From Alligator mississippiensis (lineage: Eukaryota; Chordata; Crocodylia; Alligatoridae), in the NCBI RefSeq assembly GCF_030867095.1, contig NC_081829.1:45815036-45879035 (forward strand): DNA of 64,000 nt. Direction: 5' to 3'. Of the stretch, positions 32,069-43,916 are shown one piece after another. The position numbers and the translations under genes are program-made. How positions within the stretch are numbered: the first letter of the stretch is position 1; every line of letters starts with the position of its first letter. A model generated the notes under the pieces. The model ran no database searches. It had not been told where the DNA came from and saw only the letters and a list, made by a program, of their open reading frames with translations.

Positions 32069-32862
32069 TCCATCTGTATGGACAATGGACTAGGAGAATT
32101 CTGACTGACCCCTTTCAGATGGGGCAAGAGGCATATACAGGAACAAAAAAAAAGTGTTCCCCATGCTGCCAACTTGCAGCATGGGGAGAAAATTAGACCC
32201 CTGAAGATCCAGGGGTCTAAATAAAACAAAGTTAAAAAAAGTGGGGCAGGACACAGTCCCAGACCGTGCCCTTGGGCAACTGGACACTGGGTCCTCCACA
32301 GTGACACTCTGGCTGCCATAGTGTCTCTGTGGTTGGCCCTCTCCTTGGTGCTGAAGCACACTGCCTGCCAGGCAGCATGCTGCAGCACTAGGGCTCCAGT
32401 GCCAGTAAGTAAGGGGTCAGGGTGGCTGGAGGAAGCAGGAGGGGACTATGGGGAGGAACCCCGCTGGCCCCACCCACTCCCCAAGCCCTCCCCATTTCTG
32501 CCCTGCCCAGCCCCATCCCCCCCAAGGCCCCTGATCCCTGCCCTGCCCTATTCCCCACCTGCCCCCCTGGTGCCCCCGATCCCTGCCCTACCAGGCCCAG
32601 CCCCAGCCCCCCTGATCACTGTCCTGCATGGCCCTATCACCCCAGACCCCACCCAATCCCTGCCCTGCCCATCCCCAGCCCCTCAAGGCCCCTGATCCTT
32701 GCCCTCCCACTCCAGGGGGGCATTTGTATCATCCAATTATCATGGGCTCTAGGAGTTATTAGTTAGCCATGTGGGCCTCAATGTATGGATGACACAACAA
32801 AATACTTGGGACAACTAATGAAAAAAAAAAACCACGATAGGAGTGCTGTGTGGGTCAAAGGG
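32069..32862. other. Hairpin-rich then C-rich non-coding DNA
   Basis: After the palindrome and its satellite hairpins, 32440-32720 is strongly C-rich with degenerate repeats of ccctgatccctgcc type. It is probably low-complexity expansion. No gene recognised. Confidence 0.4.
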
Positions 32863-35800
32863 TCAAAACATGAAAATAAGTGCACCTGAGGGGGACACCA
32901 AGCAGAGCCCCCAGGGCTGCACCCACCGGTCCTCAAAGGCATGCAAGGAGCTGGTGGACGTTGCCCACTGCTGCTCTGCCCAGAGACATGCATGGACAAG
33001 TGAGAGAAAAGTGTCCCTGCAGTCTCCAGGCACCTTCCTGGCCAGACCCTCCTTCCTGGTCAAATACAGGGCCCACTTGGCCAGGGCCAGGAGATGGTTG
33101 ACCCCCCGGGACTTGGAGGGGCCGTGGATGGGGTGACCAAAAACAAAAAGGTGGTGGGGGGGGTGAAATTCAAGCAGAACCTCAAGAGGAGGCTCTGGAG
33201 ATGGAGGGCCTGCAGCCTGGCGCACTTGAGGGTCATGTGTGTCAGGGTCTCCCTCTACCTACAGAAAGAGCAGGAGACTGGGGTGTCCATGAAGCTTGTC
33301 ACATACACACCCGTGGTGACGGCTCCATGGTGGAGCCGCCAGCTGAGGTCCCCAGTGGCCCATGGGATGAGGGTGGAGTACAGATGCAGCCACTGGAGTG
33401 CCCCAGCTATGCCCTCACCGAGTATGTCCCACCACTTGGTGTCTGGGTGGGATTTGAGGGTGGCATGATGGACAGTGTGGTGAATGAGTATGTAGAGGTG
33501 GTGGCGATGGATGGTGGAAAAGCGGACTGATCTGGTGTCCTCCAGCTGGCTCAGGTGGTGGATCCAGGAGTGCCGTGAAGCCAGGCAAGGTGCCAGCCCC
33601 ATGACAAATTCTGGTGGGCTGGAGGACATGGGGGGGAGGGGGAGGGATGGCCACCATGCAGGACCTGGTCACCAAAGGCAAGGGTGTCGGGAGGTAGGGC
33701 AGATTTCACCTCCTGGACCAGACAGCAGCTTGCACGTCATGAGTAGACCCATGTGCCAGGCCAGCACAGCAGGGTCTGCCCATTCCCGCCTATTGTAGTC
33801 CAGGAAGTCTCCAATACAGGAGACACCAGCCAGGACCAACCTCTGTCACAACCAGAGTACCTCTGCTGTCAGCACCTCCAGCTGGGGGCTCCAGAGAAGG
33901 AGCTCAATGAGCAGGTTGTCACCCTGGATGGCTGTTGAGGGGGACCTGGAGGTGGAAACCAGCCTCCAGGCCTGAAGGAGGTCCTGGTAGAAATCTGGCA
34001 GCCCTCGCAGGACCTTCAGGGAGAAACCCCACAGGCTGAGGAGCTGCCAGTCATATTGGAGCCCCCAGAACTGGTGGAGAAAAGTGCGCTGCAGGTGGCC
34101 CCCTGCCATGTGGCTGCCAACACCGTATAGCAGTCACTGCAGGGCCTGAAGGCAGAATGCCAAGACCTGCCTGTGCAGGCAAACCAGGCCCTGATTGTCC
34201 TCCTGCAAGGGAAGGCTCAGGACCTCTGCAGCAACCCAGTGCCGTCCTAGTGAGGGAAACTCCAGCGCCCATCTCTGGAGTTCTGCCAGGACCTCAGGGT
34301 CACAGGCAGGGTGTGTAAGCAGTGCTCAAGCATGGACAGGACCAGCTGGTTCAGCACTAGCACTCTCCCATGCAGGGAGAGACATCTCAGGAGCCCTGCC
34401 CATGCCTGGAGCCACTCCACCACCCCTGCCTCCAGCTGGTGCCAGTTCTCTGGCAGGGAGGGGTCTGTGGGGGACAGGTAGACCCCCAAGTAGAGCAGCG
34501 AGCCCACGCTCCAGAAGATCCTATAGAGCATGGGCGAGAGTGAGCCCACCTGCCACCCTTCACCCACTGCCAGGCCAAGGCTCTTGACCCAGTTGACCTG
34601 GGCAGAGGAGGCTGCCGAGTACAATGCCTGGCAGGCCCGCACCTGTGCCAGGTCACTGAGTCCTGGACCATGAGGAGTACATCATCAGCATACACTGGCA
34701 GGACCAGCTGTACCACTGGCTCCCAGAGCAAGAACCCTGCCACCCGCTTCCGCAGAAGAATGAGGAAGGGCTCCAGGATCAAGACATACAGCTGGCCTGA
34801 CAGGGAACACCCTTGATGAACCCCTCTCCTGAATGGGATGGGCTCTGTCAGGGTCCATTTGAGCTTGACCAAACATTCTGCAGAGGCATACAGCACCTGG
34901 AAAGCCCACATGAAGTGGGGCCCAAAGCCAAAAGGCATGCAGCATGCCTGTGAGGTACCCATGATCCACTCTGTCAAACACCTTCTCCTGGTCCAGGGAT
35001 AGGAGGGTGAAAGACAGGCCCTCCCAGCTGACTAGCTCCAGGAGGTCCTGAATCAGTTACAGATTGTCAAAGATGGAACATCCGGGCAACATATACAGCT
35101 GGTTGGGATGGATCATGTCCATCAGCACGGACCGCAGGCACAGCAAGGTGGCCTTCACTACCACCTTGTAGTCTGTGCAGAGGAAGGACATGGGACACCA
35201 ATTTCTTAGGTCACAGGGTTCTCCATTCTTTGGCAGGAGGGTCAGCATGACCCTCTGGCATGATCGAGGGAAGTGGGCATCTCTCCCTGATTTGGCCTAG
35301 ACTGTAGCAAGGTCCAGGCCGAGGATGTCCCAGAAAGCCTGGTAGAACTCCGAGGTCCCATTGATGCCTTTTGCCTTGTTGCCAGACATCAGACAGAGGG
35401 TGGTCAAAAACTCAGCTAGAGTGAGACGAGCTTCCAGCTGGTCCTGGTCTCTCACACTGACCTGCAGGTGTCCCTCCCACAAGGTCTGAGAGGCCACGGC
35501 ATCAGTCAGATCCAGGGAGAAGGGCTCTTCATAGAAGGCCTGTGCACCCTGGCACATGTCGCCTGGATCCCCAAGGGGGATGCCATCCCCCACCAGAAGG
35601 CAGGTGAAGTATTTCTTGGCCCCCCGCCTCCTCTCCAGGGCATAGAAGTGGGAGCTGTGGTCCATCTCCCAGGAGCTGGATGCGTGAGTGGACAAATGCA
35701 CCGCTGGTGCAGTGATCGTCCAGAGCACGAAGCTCTTCCCACCTCTCCCAACACTCTCAGCAGAGGGACAGATTGGTTGGCTCAGTGGCCAGGTGCCTCA

Positions 35801-36760
35801 CCAGCTCTAGCACTTCCTGCTTGAGGTGCTGCCAGACCACCTCCCTCTGCCGGGTGTGCCCCCGAGCATAGCCATGGCAAAAAAGCCAGATGCACACCTT
35901 CCCCACGTCCCAGCATCTCTGAGCTGAGGGGAAAGCTGCCCATTGCTTTGGCCAGGCCAGCCAGAACTCCCAGAAAGCCTCCCTGAAGCCCACATCCTCC
36001 AGAAGGCTGGCATTGAAGTGCCAGTAGGCTGACCTCAGATGCCCATGCCCCAACATGGCCTGGGCCAGAGAAGGTGGTGATCACTGAAAGGGGTCAGCTG
36101 GATGCCAGAGGAATAGGCCTGGGAAGAGTGAAGCAAGGAGATATAAATCTAGTCTAACTGGGAGTGGCATGCCTGCTCCTCCCCCACACTCATGTGAGTG
36201 AAGCAGGGGGTTCAGTGGAGTGACAGGCATGCCAGATGTCACACCAGGAAGTAGTCCATCAGGATGTCCCTGAGGACGCCCACAGTGGCCTGGTTCTGCT
36301 CCTTGCCTGACCGGTCTCGTGCATCTAGGGTGATGTTAAAGTCCCTGCCAAGGACCAGGTACTTGCAAGAGTTGAGGGTGCCAATGTATGTGGCCACCTG
36401 GTGGAATAAATCTGCCAACTCCAGGTGCTTTGCAGGGGTGTACACATTCAGAAGGCTCAGGATCAGCCCCTGAGCTTGGACCCAGAGGTGCAGCAGGCAG
36501 CCTTCCACCACTTCAATGTCCTGGAGAACCTCCAGCTGCAGGTCTGGGGAGAACAGGGTGGCCACCTCAGATGAGGTGGCTGAGAGGCGACTAAAAGAGA
36601 CCCTGCCTTCCCACTGCAGCCGCCATTTTGGTTTGTCAGCTGGAGTCATCAGGGTCTCCTGCAAGAATACCATGGGGTACCCTCCTCCTGAAGGAAGGAG
36701 AGCACCCAGCACCTACGGAGACCTTTCCTGCAACTGTAGATGTTGCGGGTCACAATCTTA
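32863..36760 (-). pseudogene. Tx1-like (L1 superfamily) LINE ORF2: endonuclease and reverse transcriptase, degraded
   Basis: On the - strand the order is AP-endonuclease-like part (36712-36239: FLQETLM at its start, LGRDFNITLD near its end), a linker (35728-35297), reverse transcriptase (34981-34247) and C-terminus (33225-32863). The RT shows RRGVHQGCSLSGQLY and then YADDVLL (YADD codons 34692-34681) with the active-site DD intact. LSLHGRVLVLNQLVLSML follows. The ending CLVSPSGALIFMF resembles Tx1-type ORF2 C-termini. Many stops and frameshifts. It differs clearly from the CR1 copies around it. Confidence 0.82.
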
Positions 36761-37783
36761 AATGACCTTATGTCTGGGGCCATGGAGTAGATGGTTCAGC
36801 AGGGGCCTCATGCATCTGAACACCCAGTGTGGGGCCCAACAGTTTGTGTGGCACCCTCCCATACGCATAGAGGGCATCTCTGAAACTACGGGCCTGCCTA
36901 TAGATCCAGGCTTTGCAGCTTTTGGGCCCCTTGCCTTCCCCCACGAGCACCCTTGCAGTGGCGAGGATGCTGTCAAAATCTCCCCAGTGGTCAAGGGTAG
37001 CTGTACCTTGCTGGCAGACCAGCAGGTGTAGTCACGGTCAAGAAATGCAAGTAGCTCATCCCTGGGGACTGCTGGGACTGAGAGGTCTGCAGGCTCCATG
37101 GAGCCTGCTGGTTCTCTGGCATCTTCCTTCTGGTCCTGGAGGTCAGATGGTTTTTCTGGCACCATCTGAAAGTCTCGGTCCACTAAGGCCCTGGACTCTG
37201 GTTGGGATTGGGAGAGCTCTGCAGCCCCCTGGGGCAGGGGTGGGGGCAAGGGTTGGGGTAGGAATCCTTCATAAAATGGTGGGGTAGACCTGGAGCCATG
37301 GGAGGTCTGTGCAGAGTCCCCAATGAGATCAGCCCATTGATTAGGGGACCCTACCATGACCCTCTCTTGTGTGGGACTATGGGGCAGGCTGCAGGTGAGG
37401 TTTTCCTGGGAGTAAGAGGGAAGAGACCCACCAGGCACTGGGGTGGCTCTGGCGTCTGCCTTGGGGTCCTGGGAAAGGGGACCTCCTCCCTCAAGACTCA
37501 CTGGGGTGAGTCCCAGGGCCTCTGCATCCCCTAGAGCAGAGAGAGGAAGCTCTGCTGCCAGGTCTTCCTTTGGGCAGGCCTCAGCTTCGGCACCCGTGGT
37601 TTCAGGGGGTAGGCCTTGGTCAGCAGAATGAAGGGCTCCCCCCATGGGCTTCTGTTCAGGACTATCTAGCAGCCCCAAAACCTCCTCCATGGGGATCGTC
37701 CATTTGATTTCTCCCAGGGGTGGGGTGTCAGGAACAGCTGGGGGGGGGGAGGGGCTGAAGGCTGAGCTGCTCCTTGCCCCCAT
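36758..37783 (-). CDS. Open 341-codon frame upstream of Tx1-like ORF2 (probable ORF1 remnant)
   Basis: The uninterrupted frame lies directly before the ORF2 remnant in the same orientation. It is rich in Pro, Ser and acidic residues, without recognised domain for most of its length. The middle contains LVDRDFQMVPEKPSD; the C-terminal part is basic and Cys/Trp-containing (GGCHTNCWAPHWVF). Its place suggests the ORF1 of the Tx1-like LINE, which normally encodes a nucleic-acid-binding protein, but no zinc knuckle or RRM can be confirmed. The open frame may be partly due to composition. Confidence 0.45.
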   Translation of the reverse strand: MGARSSSAFSPSPPPAVPDTPPLGEIKWTIPMEEVLGLLDSPEQKPMGGALHSADQGLPPETTGAEAEACPKEDLAAELPLSALGDAEALGLTPVSLEGGGPLSQDPKADARATPVPGGSLPSYSQENLTCSLPHSPTQERVMVGSPNQWADLIGDSAQTSHGSRSTPPFYEGFLPQPLPPPLPQGAAELSQSQPESRALVDRDFQMVPEKPSDLQDQKEDAREPAGSMEPADLSVPAVPRDELLAFLDRDYTCWSASKVQLPLTTGEILTASSPLQGCSWGKARGPKAAKPGSIGRPVVSEMPSMRMGGCHTNCWAPHWVFRCMRPLLNHLLHGPRHKVI

Positions 37784-37873
37784 GTGGTGGTCTTGGGAGG
37801 GGGAGAGGAGTCATAGTTTCATAGCCGGTAGGGTTGGAAGGGACCTGAGCAGATCATCAAGTCTAACCCCCTG

Positions 37874-38882
37874 TGTAACAGGTCACCCTCCCCAGCACCA
37901 TCTTTTGCCATTATCCGTGACCTATGTGGGGTGCCCTTGAAGTCCCCTTACCTGCTCTCTACTCACTTGCCATGTCTTGATGGAACTATTATACCAATGT
38001 TCTTGTAAGCAGGAGACTACCTGTTGTATTTTTGTATGTTGGGGTTCTCCACCACTACAGGCCTTGACCCCTGCCTTTCTCTAGCTAGGCCTCTCTGTCT
38101 AAACCCACCAGATAGGGTTTGACTCCAAGGCTCTAGCTCCATGGTCTTGGGGCTCATGGCCATCCTTTCTGCCCCAATCTGGTGCCTAGCCTCCCTGGCC
38201 CAGAGGCCCATCCACCAGCCCCACAGTTTGGGGGGCCACAAGTTCAAAGCTGGGCAGCAGCCTTAAACCTCCATGATCCCAGTCTCAAATACCAGACCAC
38301 CTTGGCCTTTTATGACTGCACCCTCTGGCACCAGGGCCTGTGCACCCCAAATACTGCACCCTCTCTGGCACTGGGACACCCACACTGAAGTTGGCCCCCA
38401 ATGAGGCCTCCTCCTTCCCCAATAGCCGCTCCTAAAACTGCCGGTTGTTAATCAATCAAAACTTATACATTGTCTGTCCATGGGCTATAACCTTCATCAA
38501 AATAGACTTAAAGAAGGCAGCATGCCAGCTTAGAGTTCCTCAAGGGTTCGTGCTTCTACTCCCCACCATCTGCTACAATCCTTCTTCTGGGGTTGGTGCC
38601 ACTTCTCTGGGAGTCCTCAGCTGTTCCCCTCCTGCAGCCACCAAACTGCTCTCCAAGGTTCTGCATGGAGCTCTGGGATACATTCCTTCCCCTTTGGCTG
38701 CTGGCTCCTACTGCCACCCAGCCCAGGGTTTTTATAGTCTTGGCCTGCCCCCTTCCGGTCACCTGACTAGCTGGCCAGGCTTAGCTTTTAACCCCCACCT
38801 TACCAGCACGGTGTGCCCAGAAGTTCTAGTCTTAAAGGGGCCAATCTGTCTTCTGGTAACTGGGCTAGGGTTTCCTGTTACA
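37874..38882 (-). mobile_element. Solo LTR, 1009 bp, inserted in CR1
   Basis: The plus strand begins TGTAACAGG and ends CCTGTTACA, a perfect 9-bp terminal inverted repeat of TG...CA form. A 5-bp duplication ccctg flanks it (37869-37873 and 38883-38887), and CR1 sequence is continuous if one copy and the LTR are removed. The - strand has TATAAAAA at about 38736-38729, some 150 bp from that strand's 5' end, so transcription would run leftwards. No internal retroviral genes remain, which indicates LTR-LTR recombination. Confidence 0.92.
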
Positions 38883-39209
38883 CCCTGCCATGGGCAGGAA
38901 ATAATGCTGGGGTCAAATGACCCCAGCTAGGTGATTATCTAACTTCCTTCTGAAGACCCCTCAGGGTAGGAGTGAGCACCACTTCCCTTGGAAGCTGGTT
39001 CCAGATCCTAGCTGCCCTGACTATGAAGTAGTGCCTCCTGATATCTAGCCTGAATCTACTCTTGGTCAACTTATGGCTGTTATTCCTCATTACTCTTGGT
39101 AGTGCTCAGGGGAACAGGGACTCTCCCATAGCCTGTTGGTCCCCCTTGGCCAGTTTGTAGATGGCCACCAGATCCCTTCTCAGCCTTCTCTTGTGGAGGC
39201 TGAACAGGT

Positions 39210-41696
39210 TCAGGTCCCATAGCCTCCACTCGTAGGGCCTGCCTTGCTGCCCCCGATCATGTGAGTGACCCTCCTCTGGACCCTCTCAAAGCTGTCCACA
39301 TCCCTCCTGAAGTGTGGATCCCAAAACTGGACACAGTACTCCAACTGTGGCCTGACCAGTGTCACATAGAGGGGGAGGATCACCTCCTTGTACCTGCTCA
39401 TGTTGCATCTGTGGATGAACGATGAGGTGTGGTTAGCCTTCCTGACCACATCCCCATAATGGCAGCCCATGTTCATTTTGGAATCAATAATGACACCAAG
39501 ATCCTTTTCTTCCTCTGTGCTGACTAGAAGAGAGTTCCTAAGCCTGTAGGTATGCTGCTGGTTCTTCCTCCCTAGGTGCAGTACCTTGCCCTTGTCAGTA
39601 TTGAATCCCATCCTGTTCTCATCCGCCCACCCCTGTAACCTGTCTAGATCTAGTTGCAACCTGTTCCTCTCCTCCAGCATGCCCACTTCTCTCCACATCT
39701 TAGTGTCATCCATGAATTTGAACAAGGTGCTTTTCACCCCATCGTCCAAGTCACTGATGAGGATGTTGAACAGTGCGGGCCCGAGGACCGAGCCCTGGGG
39801 AAGCCCACCGCCCACATCCCTCCAGGTTGAAAAAGACCCGTCCACCACCATTCTCTGGGTGCAGCCCTCTAGCCAATTTGTGACCCATATGACTGTGTAG
39901 GCATCGACGCCACAGTCACCTAATTTTTAATAAGAATGGGGTGAAAGACAGTGTCGAAGGCCTTCCTAAAGTCCAGAAAGACTACGTCCACTGCAACACT
40001 TACATCCAAGGATTTTGTGACCTGGTCATAGAGGGCCATCAGGTTGGTCTGACAGGACCTGCCTCTAATGAACCCATATTGGTTGCCTCTAAGCATGATC
40101 TCCCTTGCTGGTCCCTCGCAGATGTGCTCCTGGATAATTTTCTCAAAGAGCTTCCCCAGGACCAAGGTAAGACTAACAGGCCTGTAGTTTCCTGGGTCCT
40201 CCTTCCTCCTTTTTTTGAAAATGGGGACCACAGTGGCCCTTTCCCAGTCCTCTGGCACCTCACCAGAGCACCATGAGTGCTCATAAAGCTGTGCCAGGGG
40301 TCCCGCAATGACCTCTGCTAATTCTGTCAGCACTCTGGGGTGAAGATCATTAGGACCTCCTGATCTGAACACATCTAGTCCCACCAGAAGTTCCCTGACT
40401 AGGTCCTCACTGACCGTGGGCCTGGCAGTGCCTCCCCCAGGCTCAAAAAGATGAAGGCAAAGAAATTGTTAAAGAGGTTAGCTTTGTCATTTGGTGTGAC
40501 CACCAGATTTCCTAGCGTATCCTGCAGAGGCCCTACATTATCCCATACCTTATTTTTACCCTCTATGTATTTAAAAAAGGACTTCTTGTTATCCTTGATC
40601 TGGGTTGCTAGTCCCAGTTCCATCTCCACCTTAGCCTTCCTAACAGCCCCCTACAGTCTTGAGCAATTAAGGTATAATCCTCCTCAGTGATGGCCCCTCC
40701 CTTCCACTGGATGTATGACTCCTTTTTAGCTTTGACATTCCTGGATGCTTTTGGTGAGTCATGGGGGGGCTTTTCAGAACCCTTGCCCGCTTTGATCCAC
40801 GTTGGGATTGTCACCCTTTGGGCTTGGAGGATCGTGTCCTTAAGGAACGACCACTCTTTATGGACTCCCAACTCCCCTCTCAGCTGGGACCTCAGTGCCT
40901 CCCTGACTAGACTCCTTACCTCACTGAAATCCTCCCTCCTGAAGTCCAGGGCTGCTGCCTTGCTGCACTGGATGGTGAATTCCAGTAGGTGATGATTGCT
41001 ATCGCCCAGGTGGTCACAAACCCGCAATTCACTCACCAGGTCATCGCCCGTGTCCAGGACCAGGTCCAACAAGGCATTTCCCCTGGTGGGACTGTGCACC
41101 TCCTGGGTTAGATGGAGGTCCTGTAACTCAGCTAGGAACCTACGTGAGTGGTCAGACCTGGCTGACTGCTCTTCCCAGCAGATGTCCGGATAGTTTAGGT
41201 CACCCATGATGACCATGTCCCTTGACTTAACTGCCTCCACGAGCTGACCTGAGAATTCCTGGTCCAGCTATTCCCCTGGATTGGGTGGCCTGTTTTAAAC
41301 CCACACTGTTAAGTCCCTTTCCCCCCCGGCCCCCTTGTATTCAGACCCACAGCACTTCAGTCTGCCCCTCCTCTGACCCAGTGCTGTTTGTTGAGGATGT
41401 GCATTGTTCTTTGACTTAAAGCGACACACCTCCACCTTTCCTCCTCCTGCCCTGTACAGCCTATAGACCTTGATGTTTACTGCCCAGTCATGTGTTGTAT
41501 CCCACCAAGTTTCAGTGAGCCCCACTATGTCCGGGTTTGTGTTAGCTAGCAGGAGGGCAAGTTCCTCCTGCTTGTTCCCCATACTACAAGCATTAGCGTA
41601 GAGGCATTTAAGGCCTCCTGGAGGTGTATGCACCACCCCCCTAATCCCAGGATTTTCTGGGCCCCTATCTCTTACCTGGGGATTTCTTGTGCTCAT
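39210..41696 (-). pseudogene. CR1 ORF2 remnant: endonuclease and reverse transcriptase
   Basis: Fragments in order on the - strand: 41696-41295 (start of the endonuclease, LYANACSMGNKQEELALLL), 41240-40608 (MGDLNYPDICWEEQ, then GDSNHHLLEF), 40629-40399, 40384-39920 (EVPEDWERATVVPIFKK, then LDFRKAFDTV) and 39851-39210 (GSVLGPALFNILISDLDD, FMDD as active site). The FxDD acidic pair is retained. Several frameshifts and stops separate the pieces. The protein would nick target DNA and copy the element RNA. Confidence 0.9.
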
Positions 41697-41737
41697 TGCC
41701 CATCTTGGCTGGGCTGTTCTTGTAGGTGGCGCTTGGT

Positions 41738-42488
41738 TCAGTGTTCTGTGGTTCCCTCCATCCTAATCTTCCCCTTCCCCTGAGGAGCCTCGTTTAAAGT
41801 CTGCTGGAGGAGATCAGCCAACCTGAAAGACAACACATGCTTACCTTTGGGGGAGAAGTGAAGCTCATTCCACCCAAGCATATCTCTTGTCCTGAAGTAT
41901 GGATCATGGTCCAAAAAGCCGAAGTCCACCTTGAGTCCATTTCCAAAGCCACAAATTGACCTCCATGATGCAGGTCTCATGGCATCATCTGTGTCCACTC
42001 ACTGGAAGGACAGATGAGAAGATCACCTGTGCCCCTGTCTCCTTCAGCTTCCTCCCCAGAGCTTGGTTGTCCTTCATCAGGTGATCAGGGCTGCTCCTGG
42101 CTGCATCATTAGTGCCCACATGGATTAGGACCATGGGGTAGTAATCAGTTGGCTGAATAATGACAAGGATCATCTCCATCACATTCTGAATCCTCTCTCC
42201 AGGCAGACATTAGACCTCACGTGACATGGGATCCTGGTGACAGATGGGACCCGCTGTACCCCTCAGGATGGAGTCACCTATGATGAGCACCCAGTATCTC
42301 TTTTCCCGGATCAACTTGCCTCCTTCAGCCTGTTCTGTGTGTGGACTGGCCTCCTCTCTAGAGGTTTCCTCTTCTCCTTCTTCTTCCTCCAATGTCCTAT
42401 GTCCTATACTGGTCCTAGTCCTATGTCCTATACTGGTCCTATACAGTCCTATACTAGAGGTCCTATACTGGAGAGTTAGAGGACTCAC
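41738..42488 (-). pseudogene. CR1 ORF1 remnant with SGNH/GDSL esterase domain
   Basis: Three overlapping frames (42488-42210, 42182-41985, 41998-41738) carry the esterase blocks: VLIIGDSILRGT (nucleophile Ser in GDS), VLIHVGTND, and near the end ELHFSPKG with the last catalytic His but with Asn in place of the usual Asp. ORF1 esterase domains are known from CR1/L2-clade LINEs; their role in retrotransposition is unclear. Broken by at least two frameshifts. Confidence 0.82.
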
Positions 42489-42870
42489 CAGTAACCCAAC
42501 CTATTGTAATTCAACTAGGAGAGTGGATGTTTCAGGAAAAAAATATGGAATACAGAAGGATAAGCCTGGAGGAGACAGTGTGAATGGAATTTTAGGAATG
42601 ACTGCTTTGCAGCAGGGAGGAATACTGCTGGATTTAGCTAATGGGTGTCTGTGGAAACAGCCAGTAGAGGAAAAGAGTGTGTTGATTTCTGCAATGCATC
42701 GGTGTGTAGCTATTAAGGCTCCTGCTGTAACTGATTAAGTTAATCAGGATGAGTGGACACAGGCATTTCTTAAGGCTTGGGCAAAGGATAAGTTAGAATG
42801 TGGCAAGTTATAGGCTTGTGTCTTGATTAAGGGACCATACCCTCCACCACAGACGTAATATAAATATTCA

Positions 42871-42910
42871 TCAGAGGCTGAAGTGGGATTACAACGCACA
42901 ATAAATAGTT
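42871..42910 (+). repeat. 40-bp direct repeat, left copy (CR1 target duplication in pol)
   Basis: Matches 43877-43916 at 38 of 40 positions. Both copies lie in pol sequence just before RT and bracket the CR1 insertion. Confidence 0.92.
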
Positions 42911-43876
42911 CATAGTATCATAGTAAGTAGGGTTGGAAGGGACCTAAACAGATCATCAAGTCTGACCCCCTGCCTTGGGCAGGAATGGATTCTGGGGTCA
43001 TATGACCTGAGTCAGGTGTCTATTCAGCCTCCTCTTAAAGACCCCCAAGGTAGGAGTGAGGTCCACTTCCCTTGGAAGTTGGTTCCAGGTCCTAGACACC
43101 CTAACCATAAAGTAATGCCTCCTGATGTCTAGCCTGAACCTGCTGTCTATTAACTTGTGGACGTTATTCCTACTTACCCCAGGGGCTTTTTAGCACTCTT
43201 ACCCCGCTTGGTATGCATTGGGACTGACTCCCTTTGGCCTTGGAGGATTGTCTCTTTGAGGAACGACCACTCGTCTTGGACTCCCATCTCCTCAAAACTT
43301 TAGTATCCCCTCTCATATTAGTCTTCTTAACTCATTGAATTTGGCCCTCCTAAAGTCAAGGACTTCCACCTTACTGCCCTTGACACCCTGTCCTGGATAG
43401 TGAATTCCAGCAGGTGATGATCACTATCGCCCAGGTTGCTGAGAACCCGCAATTCCCTCACCTGGTCATCGCCTGTAGCAAGGACTAGGTCCAGCAGGGC
43501 ATTTCCCCTGGTGGAACTGTGCACCTCCTGAGTTAGGTGGAGGTTCTGTATCTCGGCTAGGAAACTACCTGAGCAGTCAGACCTAGCTGACTGCTCTTCC
43601 CAGAAGATGTCTGGGTAGTTCAGGTCACCCATAACTACCACATCTCGTGACTTGACAGCCTCTGCAAGCTGTCCTAAAAATTCCCAGTCCAGCTCCTCCC
43701 CCTGGTTGGGCAGTCTGTAATAGACACCCACTGTTAAGTCCCTTTCCCTATGACCCCCTTGTATTCTTACCCAGAGCACCTCAGTCAGCCCCTCTTCTGA
43801 TCCCACCTTGCTCACTGAGGATGTGTATTGCTCCTTGACATAGAGCGCTACACCCCTTCCTTTTCTCCTTGATCCA
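42911..43876 (-). mobile_element. CR1 LINE inserted in ERV pol, lacking its RT core
   Basis: The 3' terminus (catagtatcatag) is at 42911. The 3' UTR and the last ORF2 codons run to about 43190 and then join directly to the endonuclease region (frame 43905-43327: VALYVKEQYTSS, MGDLNYPDIFWEEQ). The reverse-transcriptase domain in between is deleted. Flanked by a 40-bp target duplication. Confidence 0.9.
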
Positions 43877-43916
43877 TCAGAGGCTGAAGTGGTATTACAA
43901 CCCACAATAAATAGTT
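43877..43916 (+). repeat. 40-bp direct repeat, right copy
   Basis: Second copy of the duplication at 42871-42910, with two mismatches. Confidence 0.92.

Larger units (their letters stand above)
37812..42480 (-). mobile_element. CR1 LINE, nearly full length, interrupted by a solo LTR
   Basis: The 3' terminus is at about 37812 (catagtttcatag). The 3' UTR is split by the LTR at 37874-38882 and then runs into RT, endonuclease and ORF1 in order. The 5' end, near 42480, carries degenerate repeats of gtcctatactgg (about 42390-42475). ERV sequence adjoins directly. Removing the LTR leaves about 3.66 kb. Confidence 0.92.
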
